Translations under genes and position numbers: made by a program
In this document: positions 22,102 to 33,189 of the stretch, piece after piece
Layout: the number at the start of each line of letters is the position of its first letter
How positions within the stretch are numbered: the first letter of the stretch is position 1
Source of the DNA: Glandiceps talaboti
Lineage: Eukaryota > Hemichordata > Enteropneusta > Spengelidae
NCBI RefSeq assembly: GCF_964340395.1
Contig: NC_135567.1
Coordinates: forward strand, 8,701,658 to 8,765,657
Reading direction: 5' to 3'
DNA length: 64,000 nt
The notes under the pieces: generated by a model
Told to the model about the DNA's origin: nothing
The model's input: the letters and a program-made list of their open reading frames with translations, nothing else
Databases searched by the model: none

Positions 22102-24983
22102 CGGTCGCTACTGATGCCAACGTTTTTGTACAGAATATAGCACCCAGCAGCTGTTTGCGTTCTCGTCATTTAAATGACCGTGGTTCTCAGAAGTCACTTT
22201 CAGGAAATAACCTTAAGTTTTTCTATATTAATGCTCAGAGTGTTATGGGGAAATTGTCTCTTTTAGAAGTTTACACCCATGAACTACAACCTGATGTTAT
22301 TGGCATTACCGAGTCTTGGTCTCACGATGGTATCAGTGACAATATTTTAAATTTGCCTGGGTATAATCTGCCATTCCGTAAGGAGCGTAAAGGTAGACAT
22401 GGCGGGGGTGTGCTTCTCTACGTCAGAGCTGGAATTACTGCCAGGGAGATTACAAGGTTTGACCCTGACGGCGTTAGCGAATCGGTGTGGTGTGAAATAA
22501 ATTTGAATAATAACAAGTTAGTTGTCGGAGTTTGTTACGACAGTCCAAGTAATAGTAGCGAAGACAGTTTCATTCTCTATGAAGTTATTAAGAGGGGAGT
22601 AAGCAGTCATGCAGTTATTATGGGTGACTTCAACCGACGGAGGATAAACTGGGACACACTCGAATCTGATACAGACGGCTCTAAATTACTTGATCTTGTT
22701 CAAGATAACTTCTTGACACAACATGTTGCTACACCAACGAGGTTTGACTCACTCCTTGACTTAGTTCTTACAACAGAACCAGATATGATTGGAAAGCTAG
22801 AAGTTCGCGAACGCTTTGGAAATAGTGACCATAATATTATTTTTTTTGAGGTTATATGCCCTGTACATGTTAGTGGAAGTAACTACGTCTATGATTTTAA
22901 TAAAGCAAACTATTCAGCTATTAAAGACTATTTGGATACACACAATTGGGAAGATGACTTTACTGGTAAAACTACGGAGGAAATGTGGGACTTATTTAAA
23001 ATGCGTATCGAGTATTCTATCAAATTGTTTGTGCCGCAACGGCGGAGTGGATATAAGACAAGGAAACCTAAGTGGATGGACAGACAGGCTTTCAAAGCGA
23101 GGCGTAAGAAATATGAGGCTTGGAAAAATTATAATAAGAATAGGAACCAGCACACTTATGACTTATACAAAAAAGCATTGAATACAGCGACAAGAGAAGT
23201 GAGGCGTTCCAAGCGTGATTTTGAAAAATCCTTGGTTGAGAATATTCGTCAAGATTCTAAGTCTTTTTACGCCTATGTGAGATCTAAATCTAAAGTTAAA
23301 ACTGCAGTCGGTCCACTGATTGACGATAGTGGAAATCCAGTTTGTGATGACAAGATGCAGGCTAATATGTTGAACAATTTCTTTTCTTCGGTTTTTACCA
23401 ACGAACGATCTGATAATTTTCCCAATCCAAAGCAGATGTTTAAAGGTGAAGATGTAAATAGGCTGACAGATATTAGCATTTCGAGGTCATCTGTAATGGA
23501 GATGCTGACGATGTTGAAACCAGACAAAGCTGCAGGTGTTGATGGCATTCTTCCTAGGTACTTGCGAGCTACCAAGGATGTGATTGCTGACCCATTATGC
23601 TACATTTTTCAGAAATCTTTAGACGAGGGTCAAGTCCCAGCTGATTGGAGGCGTGCAAATGTAGCACCGCTGTTTAAAAAGGGTGACAAGGGGTCATGTG
23701 GCAATTATCGCCCAGTCAGTTTGACATCGCAAATATGCAAAGTTTTTGAAAAACTCTTTAGGGATGCTGTTGTTGACCATTTATTTAAATTTGGTATTAT
23801 TCGTGATTCTCAACATGGTTTCATGAAAGGCCGCTCGTGTGTCAGTAATTTGTTGTCTTTTTTAGAGCATGTGACTGGCTCTGTTGACAAAGGTTTTGCA
23901 GTTGATATAGTGTACCTCGATTTCGCGAAAGCCTTCGATAAAGTACCTCATCAGAGACTTATCAGAAAATTGGAAGCTCATGGCATTAGTGGCAAAGTTT
24001 CAACTTGGATTGAGGCATGGTTGAAGGACAGGGAACAACGAGTCATTCTAAATGGCAATACGTCTGACTGGAAAAGTGTGTTAAGCGGTGTTCCACAGGG
24101 ATCTGTACTAGGACCGGTACTTTTTCTAATTTATATAAATGATATTGATGAGAACATTATAAGTAAAGTGTTGAAATTTGCAGACGATACAAAACTAATA
24201 CAATGTATTGGATCCAAGGAAGATGCGCTTTTACTACAGAATGATTTGGAAACATTGGTAGATTGGTCACATGAATGGCAGATGTTGTTTAATGTGGGCA
24301 AATGCAAAGTCATACATGTTGGTTATAATAATCCGGACTACGAGTACGTTATGAGTGGAAATAAACTCTCCGTCGTGGACTATGAAAAGGACTTGGGAGT
24401 AGTAATACACAAATCACTCAACCCCCGGACACATATAGCGGAAAAGGTAAAGAAGGCCAATAGTGTACTTGGGATGATCAAGTGGACCTTTACTTTCAAA
24501 TCTAAGGATATTTTAATACCGCTTTATAAGTCTTTAGTTCGTCCGCATTTAGACTATGCCTCGCCAGTGTGGTCTCCTTATACGAAGCGGGACATTGTTT
24601 TGCTTGAAAAAGTGCAGCGTCGCTTTACTAGAATGATTCCAGGTTTGCGGAGTTTGGCGTATGAGGACAGATTGCAGTCTTTAAACTTGATGACATTGGA
24701 AACAAGAAGAGTTAGGGCGGATTTGTTAGAAGTCTTTAAAATCTTCCGCGGACTTACTCGAATAGACCCAGCAATTTTCTTTCAAGTTTCTTCAACTAAA
24801 ACTAGAGGTCATAGTTTGAAACTATATAAGGTCAGATCAAGGCTTGACATTCGCAAACATTTCTTTAGTCTCAGAGTCATTGATATTTGGAACAGTTTAC
24901 CGGAGTCAGCTATTACTGCTTCATCAGTTAATCAGTTTAAGGCATTTGTTGATCACCACCTCAGAACAGTAAGGGGTCTTTAA
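22056..24983 (+). CDS. LINE ORF2: AP endonuclease and reverse transcriptase (CR1 clade)
   Basis: The frame opens after a TGA at 22053-22055, in the -1 frame relative to ORF1. It has no ATG until 22245, which is already inside the endonuclease (after FFYINAQS), so translation must start by reinitiation, frameshift or a non-ATG codon. Endonuclease motifs are seen: INAQSV, ITESW, GDFNRRRINWD (about 22620) and NSDHN (about 22825). Reverse-transcriptase motifs follow: DKAAGVDGI (about 23527), YRPVSLTS, YLDFAKAFDKVPH (about 23912), GVPQGSVLGPVLFLIYIN and FADD (24177-24188). The C-terminus is CR1-like. The protein nicks target DNA and copies the element's RNA at the nick. All catalytic residues I can identify are intact; whether the copy is active is unknown, since it lacks a promoter-bearing 5' end. 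Confidence 0.94.
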   Translation, partial: DDRCCRTRRVSIGGLAVATDANVFVQNIAPSSCLRSRHLNDRGSQKSLSGNNLKFFYINAQSVMGKLSLLEVYTHELQPDVIGITESWSHDGISDNILNLPGYNLPFRKERKGRHGGGVLLYVRAGITAREITRFDPDGVSESVWCEINLNNNKLVVGVCYDSPSNSSEDSFILYEVIKRGVSSHAVIMGDFNRRRINWDTLESDTDGSKLLDLVQDNFLTQHVATPTRFDSLLDLVLTTEPDMIGKLEVRERFGNSDHNIIFFEVICPVHVSGSNYVYDFNKANYSAIKDYLDTHNWEDDFTGKTTEEMWDLFKMRIEYSIKLFVPQRRSGYKTRKPKWMDRQAFKARRKKYEAWKNYNKNRNQHTYDLYKKALNTATREVRRSKRDFEKSLVENIRQDSKSFYAYVRSKSKVKTAVGPLIDDSGNPVCDDKMQANMLNNFFSSVFTNERSDNFPNPKQMFKGEDVNRLTDISISRSSVMEMLTMLKPDKAAGVDGILPRYLRATKDVIADPLCYIFQKSLDEGQVPADWRRANVAPLFKKGDKGSCGNYRPVSLTSQICKVFEKLFRDAVVDHLFKFGIIRDSQHGFMKGRSCVSNLLSFLEHVTGSVDKGFAVDIVYLDFAKAFDKVPHQRLIRKLEAHGISGKVSTWIEAWLKDREQRVILNGNTSDWKSVLSGVPQGSVLGPVLFLIYINDIDENIISKVLKFADDTKLIQCIGSKEDALLLQNDLETLVDWSHEWQMLFNVGKCKVIHVGYNNPDYEYVMSGNKLSVVDYEKDLGVVIHKSLNPRTHIAEKVKKANSVLGMIKWTFTFKSKDILIPLYKSLVRPHLDYASPVWSPYTKRDIVLLEKVQRRFTRMIPGLRSLAYEDRLQSLNLMTLETRRVRADLLEVFKIFRGLTRIDPAIFFQVSSTKTRGHSLKLYKVRSRLDIRKHFFSLRVIDIWNSLPESAITASSVNQFKAFVDHHLRTVRGL

Positions 24984-25062
24984 AAGCCCGATTGGCTTCC
25001 TACCCCAATAAATTCATGGTAAATTCAATAACGTAAAATGGGATGTTCATATACTTATTTAG

Positions 25063-25342
25063 TTGATATCATGACAGCACAGTGTTAAACTGGACCACAG
25101 TAATCACAGTTGATATAATGACAGCACAGTGTTAAACTGGACCACAGTGATCACAGTTGATATAATGACAGCACAGTGTTAAACTGGACCACAGTAATCA
25201 CAGTTGATATAATGACAGCACAGTGTTAAACTGGACCACAGTGATCACAGTTGATATAATGACAGCACAGTGTTAAACTGGACCACAGTAATCACAGTTG
25301 ATATAATGACAGCACAGTGTTCACTGGACCACAGTGATCAGT
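25063..25342 (-). repeat. 47-bp tandem array, inverted partner of 21020-21395
   Basis: Six copies of GTTGATATAATGACAGCACA plus GTGTTAAACTGGACCACAGT plus GATCACA. Alternate copies carry AGTAATCAC and AGTGATCAC, so the array grew as a 94-bp dimer. Confidence 0.93.
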
Positions 25343-25344
25343 AA

Positions 25345-25835
25345 GTATCTGCTAAAGTGACATTGGATACAGTTCCACAATGAGGTCTATTATCACAAGT
25401 TTAGACACTGTACAGAATCTAATCTAGAGTATAGATCGAATACACAGAATTGGCATAGAACAATGAAATGTCATGCTTTCAAAAATACAATACTGTTGTA
25501 ACAGATATGTTACCATGATGATAGATATACATCACACATAACCACCATAAAAACTGTAGACACAAAAAGCACCAATAAATTGAAACCTGGTTTCTGACGT
25601 TGAAACCATATACAGATAGTAGATATGTTTACATATACATGCTTCACAGTGATAATGATGTAAATAGAAGTGAGAAGCAATATATATCAAGTTTGTATAC
25701 AAGGAGAGGTATACATTATGGCACAGAGACTTGTCTTGGTGGTACTACCTAACATTTAGCTTTCTAAAGCACAAAAATAGATTTTGAATTTGAAATGACC
25801 ACAAACAACTGTGCCTTAATTGAACAAGATCTTGT
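25345..25835. other. Non-coding stretch, nothing recognised
   Basis: AT-rich sequence with no supported gene or repeat structure. Confidence 0.5.
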
Positions 25836-25837
25836 CA

Positions 25838-25985
25838 TTGGCTACCCTATTGATATACAACCCATGAAAAAACCCAGTGCATTTGGGTAACCACTTTGAT
25901 ATACAACCCATGAAAAAAAACCCAGTGCATTTGGCTACCCTCTTGATATACAACCACAGAAAAAAACCAATGCGTTTGCTTGCTC
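25838..25985. repeat. Triplicated unit of about 55 bp
   Basis: Three copies of GATATACAACCCATGAAAAA followed by CCCAGTGCATTTGG, with variable poly-A length. Confidence 0.88.
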
Positions 25986-25999
25986 TTGGTAAGCAGGAA

Positions 26000-26765
26000 T
26001 GAGGCAAGTTTCATTCAAAGGCATACAACATAATTAGTGTCAGTAACTTATCGAAGCATGAACACCACAGGAGCCAGGATCCCATAACTCTGTATAGAAT
26101 GCTACATGTTACAACAATTGTTGGTGTTAAATTATAACTTCTACAGATATAGATAAACGTATAAAAACATCCCCTGAACCTACACCAGAGGCACCTACCG
26201 GTACTTTTGTTTGTGTATCGGTTGTTTTGTTTTTTTTCGCCTAATTTTGTCATTGTGTGAAGTCTTTACTTAGCTCAATTCATTCAAGCAAATGCACCGC
26301 AGTATTTTCACAGTTGTAAGCTGTGTAGGAATACAGTTATTACTAACTGTAACATTATTCAATCTTCTTAGATTTAGTAAGCTGTTGATGGTGATTTCAT
26401 ATTAAAAACAGATTTCTGTGCTTTCAAGTGCATACACCTTGACTTGATTTAGAGAACTTGTTGAGATAGTAACACCAAGACAAATCTCTGGGCTATGTAA
26501 GTGCCAGTAGCCTTAAAAACTACCATCTACTTTAGAAAGTTTTTCACCATTTTACAAATTACGTTGGCCTGGCTAGTATATTTCTGTCAGCTATTTAAAG
26601 TCTCCTACATTCTTCAAATATTACATGTAGTCTTACATCGGTTTAAGCATTGACTTACATTTGGCAAGAACCTTGCTAACAGTCAAAAACCACTATAGCT
26701 GTAACTTGGGTATTATAAATGTTGCAATCACACAACCAACATCATATCATACACAAGCTAAGTTG
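26000..26765. other. Non-coding stretch, nothing recognised
   Basis: No gene or repeat array is supported here. Confidence 0.5.
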
Positions 26766-26769
26766 AACA

Positions 26770-26945
26770 AAAAATATGGAATATATACTCTGGTTGTGCT
26801 ACGTCATGACAACGTGCTTCTATGTCACAACAACATGTCTACATCACTGGTTCTGCTGTGTTCGAAATGTGAGTCAAAACGTTCAAAATTACCATTACTT
26901 TCCATTATTTTTTCTATGATATTACTGACACTGGTATACATTGTA
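26770..26945 (+). mobile_element. Second copy of the dispersed repeat at 6255-6430
   Basis: It shares GCTACGTCATGACAA, GAGTCAAAACGTTCAAAA and CCATTACTTTCC with 6295-6405, in the same orientation. TATTCACTTATTCAAC, found downstream of the first copy (6494), also recurs downstream of this one (27457), so the shared element may span about 0.7 kb with a MITE pair inserted. Confidence 0.7.
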
Positions 26946-26946
26946 T

Positions 26947-27091
26947 ACGTTATTCTCCAATATTTTTCTTCTTTCAGCCGGAAAATACTCATGACCCTAA
27001 GGGTACTCATCTAGCGACTTATAGTGGCAAAGGCCCCTTAGGTCACTCATATTTTCTTTGCAGAACGAAGAAAACCATTGAGGAATATCAT
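26947..27091. mobile_element. MITE with ~55-bp inverted ends (copy 1)
   Basis: GTTATTCTCCAATATTTTTC..GAAAATACTCATGACC pairs with the reverse complement of the right end (GATATTCCTCAATGG..AAAATATGAGTGACCTAAG). It is a short hairpin-type element with no coding capacity. Confidence 0.75.
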
Positions 27092-27148
27092 CCAATCACC
27101 TTGTGAGGTGATCATAAACAGCGCCCTCTATCATGTTATTCTCCAATA

Positions 27149-27284
27149 TGTTATTCTCCATTATGTTTCTTCCGTCAGCTGGAAAATATTCATGTCCTAA
27201 GGGTACGGGAGTACAATTTGCTAGACTCCTTAGGTCACTCATATTTTCCTTGGTTGAATGAAGAAAACTATTGGGGAATAACAT
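27149..27284. mobile_element. MITE with inverted ends (copy 2)
   Basis: GTTATTCTCC at the left and GGGGAATAAC at the right end a second copy of the element at 26947-27091, in the same orientation and only about 60 bp away. An extra GTTATTCTCCAATAT stub precedes it at 27134. Confidence 0.75.
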
Positions 27285-27289
27285 CTAAA

Positions 27290-28102
27290 TATATTCACTG
27301 AAAATTATCCAAATACTAATAAGATGTTATAAGTGATGTGAGTGGGTGGACTTGATTGAGCGACCCGGTCGATTCCACCGGGGTTACGACCGGCTTACAT
27401 CATTGCGTGCTCGGGATAGTTTGCCTGATGAATCCACTCAAGTGCCAGCTGACAGTATTCACTTATTCAACTATGATATCTTCTGATCGATGTCATAAAA
27501 CTTGTATAGCTACTCTAATATTATATTTCAACTCTTAGCTTCATATGTAAGGACGTTATTTTGGTAATTTAAGTACATATAACATAAATATAAACTTCCA
27601 GATTACTTTTATAGCTCCCCGCCGCCATGCTTGACCATCTATTACCGACAAAATCAGTCGGGCTATTCGGGTATCCCCGACAGAATTTGTGCATCCCACC
27701 ACTGCACTAAACATGTGTAAAAAAAAACCTGAACCGGTGTATACTGTGTTAAACCGAGGGAGTCAATCAAGTCCACCCAGTTTTAACCATAAGTAGTACA
27801 GTAACAGGTTGAAATCAGGATCACGTTGAGGGTGCTGATTTTAAGGTGTGGACCCAAAAATTGATTTGATTAGATTTATGAATCATGTGTACAGCTACAC
27901 AAAAATATTTACCTACAAGTAATTCGATACTATTCAGAGTGTAAAATATTACAAGTAAGTCATTCTATCTAACAAAATAGTTTAAAAAAAAAAAATTCCA
28001 GTTTCAGCTCGTGCAGCCTTAATAGAGACTAAATTATGAAATGTGACACGACTGACAGATTGATAAACATTTAGGTGAAGTTAGACAATAGTGATTCTAA
28101 AA
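27290..28102. other. Non-coding stretch, nothing recognised
   Basis: The segment 27350-27440 is CpG-richer (GACCCGGTCGATTCCACCGG) but shows no exon. No gene is supported. Confidence 0.45.
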
Positions 28103-28104
28103 TA

Positions 28105-28348
28105 GGGAACTTGCAATCCAGACTGAGCATGCTCAGATGCAAAGGACTATGGGATTATCTGTGGTTATTGTAATACCTAATCTGGAGCTACTGATAAAAT
28201 AAACCTCCCACAATATTCAGGGTAATTATGAATTGATTATTTGTGGTTACAAACAATGTATCAATATTGTTTACAATACTAATAGATTAGTATATATTAT
28301 CACATTTCCCATGATGCACCATTCAACATGGCGGGTTTGCAAGTTCCC
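28105..28348. mobile_element. 244-bp MITE with TA target duplication
   Basis: Perfect 12-bp inverted ends GGGAACTTGCAA / TTGCAAGTTCCC are flanked by TA on both sides (28103-28104, 28349-28350), as in Tc1/mariner-type elements. The interior holds TTTCCCATGATGCA (ZNF143-like) and AACATGGCGG (YY1-like). A second copy, lacking its right terminus, is at 42321-42559. Confidence 0.92.
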
Positions 28349-28694
28349 TATTGACAAAATGGATCTACATTTTCCATTTTTCTCTGGAAACATCTTTTCT
28401 CTATCTATTTTACTTTATATAAAAATGTGATTTGATGAGAGCTGTTCATAAAGTATGCAATAATATGTGAAAGAAGACTTTGAAAGGTGACACTCTTTGA
28501 AACTTTAACTGTGACAGTAATTTGAATATTCTATGACTGTGATCATACAGTGACTTTGAGAGTTGTGTCCATAAAGAGTGTAAGAATGAATAAAAAATAA
28601 GTTGAGTTGTGGCAGATTATTCAAAATTAATTCTATCACAAAACAGTGAATGTAATACCTTGCTAAACAAACATGTGAAATCAATCATCAGAAA

Positions 28695-28985
28695 CACATT
28701 TTTTAATTGAGCTAGGGGGTACGGTTTTTTGGTAAGAGTACTAGACCCCCTAACATGATCCTATTTTGCACTCAACTAAGAGCATAATGGTGAACTACAA
28801 TTTTTATTTGTGCTAGGTGGTAGGGTTTTTGGTAAGAGTACAAGACCCCCCTAACATGATCCTATTTTGCGCTAAACTAAGAACATAATGGTGAGATGTT
28901 TTTTTTAATTAAGCTAAGGGGTAAGGGTTTTGGAAAGAGTACTAGACGCTTGAACATTTTCCTATTTTGTACCTAAACCAAGAGT
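28695..28985. repeat. About 110-bp tandem repeat, 2.7 copies
   Basis: Copies marked by GAGCTAGGGGGTACGG, GGTAAGAGTACTAGACCCCC, CATGATCCTATTTTGCAC and AGAGCATAATGGTGA, diverging to the right. Confidence 0.9.
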
Positions 28986-29159
28986 AGTCTACTGTGCAAA
29001 TGTTTTTATCCTTACCTGGTCATATATTTTGACATACATGTATATCATACAGATTAGTATGTGCTCATATTTTTTGTGTTTCCATTATATTTTTTCCTTT
29101 TTACTAGCTTCACATATTGAACTTTGACAAGCCAATAAAAAAGTATAGCATATGTTTTC

Positions 29160-29600
29160 TAAAATAAGCACCTGGGAATATCATGTTGTACAATTCCTGA
29201 TTGGTTAACATACTATAACTTTGCACCTGGGATATCACGTTGTACAATTCCTGATTGGTTAACATACTATAACTTTGCACCTGGGATATCATGTTGTACA
29301 ATTCCTGATTGGATAACATACCATAACTTTGCACCTGGGAATATCATGTTGTACAATTCCTGATTGGTTAACATATCATAACTTTGCACCTGGGAATATC
29401 ATGTTGTACAATTCCTGATTTATTAACATACTATAACTTTGCACCTGGGATATCATGTCTTAAGCTTCTTAATTGGTTAGTAAATAGCTTTGCACCTGGG
29501 ATATCATTTGTTTTGTGTCATGATTGGTTCATAAAAAGCTTACATCTGGCTTACCATCTATCATCTGATTGGCTATTAAACAAATTTGAACATCGTGATT
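29160..29600. repeat. About 55-bp tandem array with inverted CCAAT
   Basis: Six or more copies of TTTGCACCTGGGATATCATG, TTGTACAATTCCTGATTGG and TTAACATACTATAAC. TGATTGG (inverted CCAAT) occurs once per unit. Confidence 0.94.
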
Positions 29601-30179
29601 ATAGAATTTGAGAAATCAATAAAATAGTACATTTGGCTTTTTAAAGCAGAACATTTAAAAAAAAATGATATTATCCAGTTTGTTGTACAATGCGCTGTGA
29701 TATAGTGTAACACATTTTTTTTTTAAGAATTATAAAAAAAAAGAAATTATAATAAAAAGAAAAAATTGAAATATTTCATGACTCTAAATTTTACCTCACT
29801 ACCGGTATAATATGCTTTTATATTGTCATACGTACATTTTGACATGGATTCACCTTTGACCTTAGAAGTTTTTTAACACCTATTTTTGGAGAGTTTACCA
29901 AAGAATCTATAGCGCATACTAATGAGCAATCATAAATCACTTGCTTTATTACAAAAACTGTTTGGTCACTTAGTTTACCACAGTGACTACAAAAAGGTGA
30001 TAAATCATAAATGACAATTTCATTTTACTGTGTATACCCTTTCCCTGCTCTATCTCCCTAAACTTTCTTAGTACAGATATAGAGATTTGACGTTTTCAAA
30101 TTAATTTTGATACGTAAGATATTTCAGGTTTGATACATGGGCAACAACTTATTCAAGCAAGTATGAAGGTTAACACTTC

Positions 30180-30550
30180 TATCAGCCAATCAGCAGGTAG
30201 GAAGGTTGATTGACACTTCTATTGGCCAATCAATAAGCATATAGATTCAATGATGCTTTTACTAGCCAATCAGCAAGTAGACAGGTTGACTGACACTTCT
30301 GTAGAGCAATCAATAGGCAAACAGATTCAGTGACTCTTCTACCAGCCTATCAGCATGTAGGAAGGTTGATTGACACTTCAACCAGCCAATCAACAAGCAT
30401 ATAATTTGAATGACACTTCTACTAGCCAATCAGCCAGCATAAACTACTAGCCAATCAACAAGCATAAAATTTGAATGATACTTCTACTGGCCAATCAGCA
30501 AGCATATAAATTGATTGACACTTCTAATTGGCCAATCAGCAAATAAAGAT
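30180..30550. repeat. Degenerate tandem array with repeated CCAATCA
   Basis: About seven copies (unit about 50-60 bp) of GATTGACACTTCTACTAGCC and AATCAGCAAGCATATA. CCAATCA recurs roughly once per unit. Confidence 0.9.
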
Positions 30551-31945
30551 ATGATAAAGAATTATGTCAAGATGGTAAATATTATTTACAATATCACTAT
30601 TTCTCACGATGAAGTCTATAAGTTATCAGAGTCTGTCTAAGGCAATAAGGATCACAAAGATTAAAAGTATCTTTGAATTTACATTTATATGATTTCCTGT
30701 TAGCTTTAATTAGTTCAATTAGTTGGATGATTTTAACACATTTTATTTCTATCTGTACTACAGGTGTATTTAAACACAAAGGCAGTTTGAAAAGCTGATT
30801 AACATTTAGACTCAAGCAGAAATGTTTCCCAGTAGATAATCTTTTATAAGCCGAGATGAAGATAAGGGTATAACCCTAACCCTAATAAAGGCAGTTTGAA
30901 GAGCTTATTAACGTTTACACCCAATCAGAAATATTTCCCATAAAGCTAAATCTTTGATGATCTTGTATAAGCCGGGATGAAAATAAGTGTCGGCAGCCAG
31001 CAAAACTAGCCGGCTACTCTGAAATGTTTTGCCGGCTATATTTGTAGGAATTTGCTTAAAAATTCTTTATTTCAACCAGTATATTTCCATCATTGGGTAG
31101 AATCATGGGTCTCATTCCATCATTGGGTAGAATCATGGATCTCATTCTTAGATATTACCATCTACTTTGTTTATATTTTTACCATCTACTTTCAAAATCA
31201 TCTACATCCCTGATAACTTTATACTCAGTGGTTGATACATTAAAGGGGCACAATCTGAGTTTATAACATAAAATTTGTTTTATATTTATGTTTTTAGGGT
31301 GTAATTTGTTTTCTGCATACTGAAAAGTACTCGCAGTATTCTACTGGTAGATCCTGATGTTACAACAGCATAAAGTGATAATTTAGCTAAACCAATCCAT
31401 TATACCCAAGTTCATAGTATTTGATGTCCATTTTGAAATACTTTCACATACTATTGAAATTTCTAGCACATATTCAAAGTTTCATGATAAGCCACAATTT
31501 TCTGTTTAATTCTGATTACCAGTGAATTGGGAGTTTTCTTATATATACGTAAAAACAAAATTTTTTAAAACTCTTTTTGATTGTACTGACTTAAATACAT
31601 TTTTTTCTTCAGAGATTTACTTTCATATTTGAAGAAATGGAATTCTGACAGTTATTTCAAGGGAAGAAAGAATCAAAGGTTATTCTAATCTAGGGATGTA
31701 CAAGGTGCAAAATATGTAAATATATAATTACTGTGATCTGAGTACATAATTTTAAAAACTAATTTTGATTACAATTTTTCACATTATGTCTGTTGATAAT
31801 TAACTTATGTTTGAAACTTATTTCTGATGTAATGCCATTTAAATGTTTTTCTGATAAAAATCCCCACAAAAACTGTAAATATCTCTTATAGAATTATGTT
31901 TACTTTATCTCTGATTTGGAATTGGTTACAATAAATGATTGTATT
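30550..31945. other. Non-coding stretch with a small internal duplication
   Basis: 30775-30850 (AGGCAGTTTGAAAAGCT..TTTCCCAGTA) is partly repeated at 30887-30945. CATTGGGTAGAATCATGG is doubled near 31095-31140. No gene is supported. Confidence 0.55.
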
Positions 31946-31949
31946 TAAA

Positions 31950-32240
31950 GGTAATCTGACCTTTGACACACCAAAGGACTTATGAGGAAAATCAAATATG
32001 GCCGACAAAGAAAGATGGCTTCCTTGGTATTTTGACCTTTCACATACCAATGAACTATGGGAGAAATCCAATATGGCCATTAAACAATCACAAATAACTG
32101 TCATCTAGGGAGTCCTGACCTTTGACACACTAAAGGATTATAGGAAAATCCAATGTGGCCATCAAATGATCCCAAATTAATGTCATACAAGGTGTCTTGA
32201 CCTTTGACACACCGAAGGACTATGGGAAAATCCAATAAAT
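31950..32240. repeat. Degenerate tandem repeat, four copies
   Basis: Copies of GACCTTTGACACACCAAAGG, ACTATGGGAAAATCCAATAT and GGCC spaced about 60-95 bp apart. The short minus-strand open frames across it are not genes. Confidence 0.85.
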
Positions 32241-32407
32241 TAAGGAGAATACCTTTCAAGCAGTATGCACAGTATATATGGTTTGTTTTTGTATCAGTTA
32301 GCACTAGCATTATTTTTAAATATATGCTTGCAACATATTTCAGCTATTTATCCAATTGGAACCACACTAAAACACTGTTCGGAAGTACACTTTCAAGCAC
32401 TTATTAT

Positions 32408-32765
32408 AGTAATAATGATAATATTATTAGGTTTCATATAGCGCTTTCCCACTTTGTGCTCAAAGCGCTTTACAATAATTACCCCTGGCATGGATCTATA
32501 GCAGCACAACAGCCCTTTATACTTCCTCAACTCCCTGGGGAGCATACAACCCATTGCAGCCTTTATAAGTGCATAGGATTAAAGCATTCACATTGCAACC
32601 TACATCCTACCAGGTCCCCAATTATACAGCTGGGTTGACTGAGGCACAATCGTGGTTCAAATCTTGCCCAAGGACTTTAGCCACTCAGAAACAAACGGCA
32701 GCGGTGGGGCTTGAACCTGCAACCTGCAACATCTAGATATGAGTAGTACTACACCTTTCTGACAT
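32408..32765 (-). mobile_element. tRNA-headed SINE (same family as 37851-38222)
   Basis: The body (TATAGCGCTTTCCCACT, AAGCGCTTTACAATAATTAC, CTCCCTGGGGAGCATACAA, TACAGCTGGGTTGACTGAGG) matches the copy at 37851-38222. On the minus strand the head keeps the B-box-like GGTTCAAGCCC. The tail at the left is ATT-rich. Confidence 0.85.
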
Positions 32766-33188
32766 GAATGTTTTTTTTTGACTAAAATAAACAATATCAA
32801 CGTAATCATACTATATAATACTTCAAGTGATAACATGTAGAATACACATATATTTAAATGATACAATGTCATGTGATTAAGTCTTCCTACTGTCTACCAA
32901 GTTCTATTTCTAGATTAATAAATATAATTTTTACAAGGTTTCAATAATTCTATCATTTTCAAGAATGTTTCGGCAAACATACATCTTTACCAAATATTCA
33001 TTGAGCTTCAAGTGAAAAGTTGACGTCACGGTTAATTGTGTAGGTTGAATTTGCAAGATAAATCTGTACATTGGAATATGTCCATCATAATAATCAAGTT
33101 GAACTTTGAACTTATAAGGGATACGAATATATTTCGATTCACTAGCTTTCACCTGATCAACATCGTCTCTCCTTTTGGGGCCAGGTTT
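32766..33188. other. Non-coding stretch, nothing recognised
   Basis: No gene or repeat array is supported. Confidence 0.5.
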
Positions 33189-33189
33189 A

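Larger units (their letters stand above)
21640..25030 (+). mobile_element. CR1-clade LINE, 5'-truncated, with intact ORF2
   Basis: The element begins abruptly inside ORF1 (a TAA lies just before the open frame at 21643) and ends shortly after ORF2 with a short 3' tail (AATAAATTCATGGTAAATTC). The truncation fits target-primed reverse transcription. ORF2 carries an AP-like endonuclease and a reverse transcriptase with a CR1-type C-terminus (EKVQRRFTRMIPGL, YEDRLQSLNL, RLDIRKHFFSLRV). No stop interrupts 2.9 kb of ORF2, suggesting a recent insertion. No clear target-site duplication is seen, which is usual for CR1. Confidence 0.93.
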
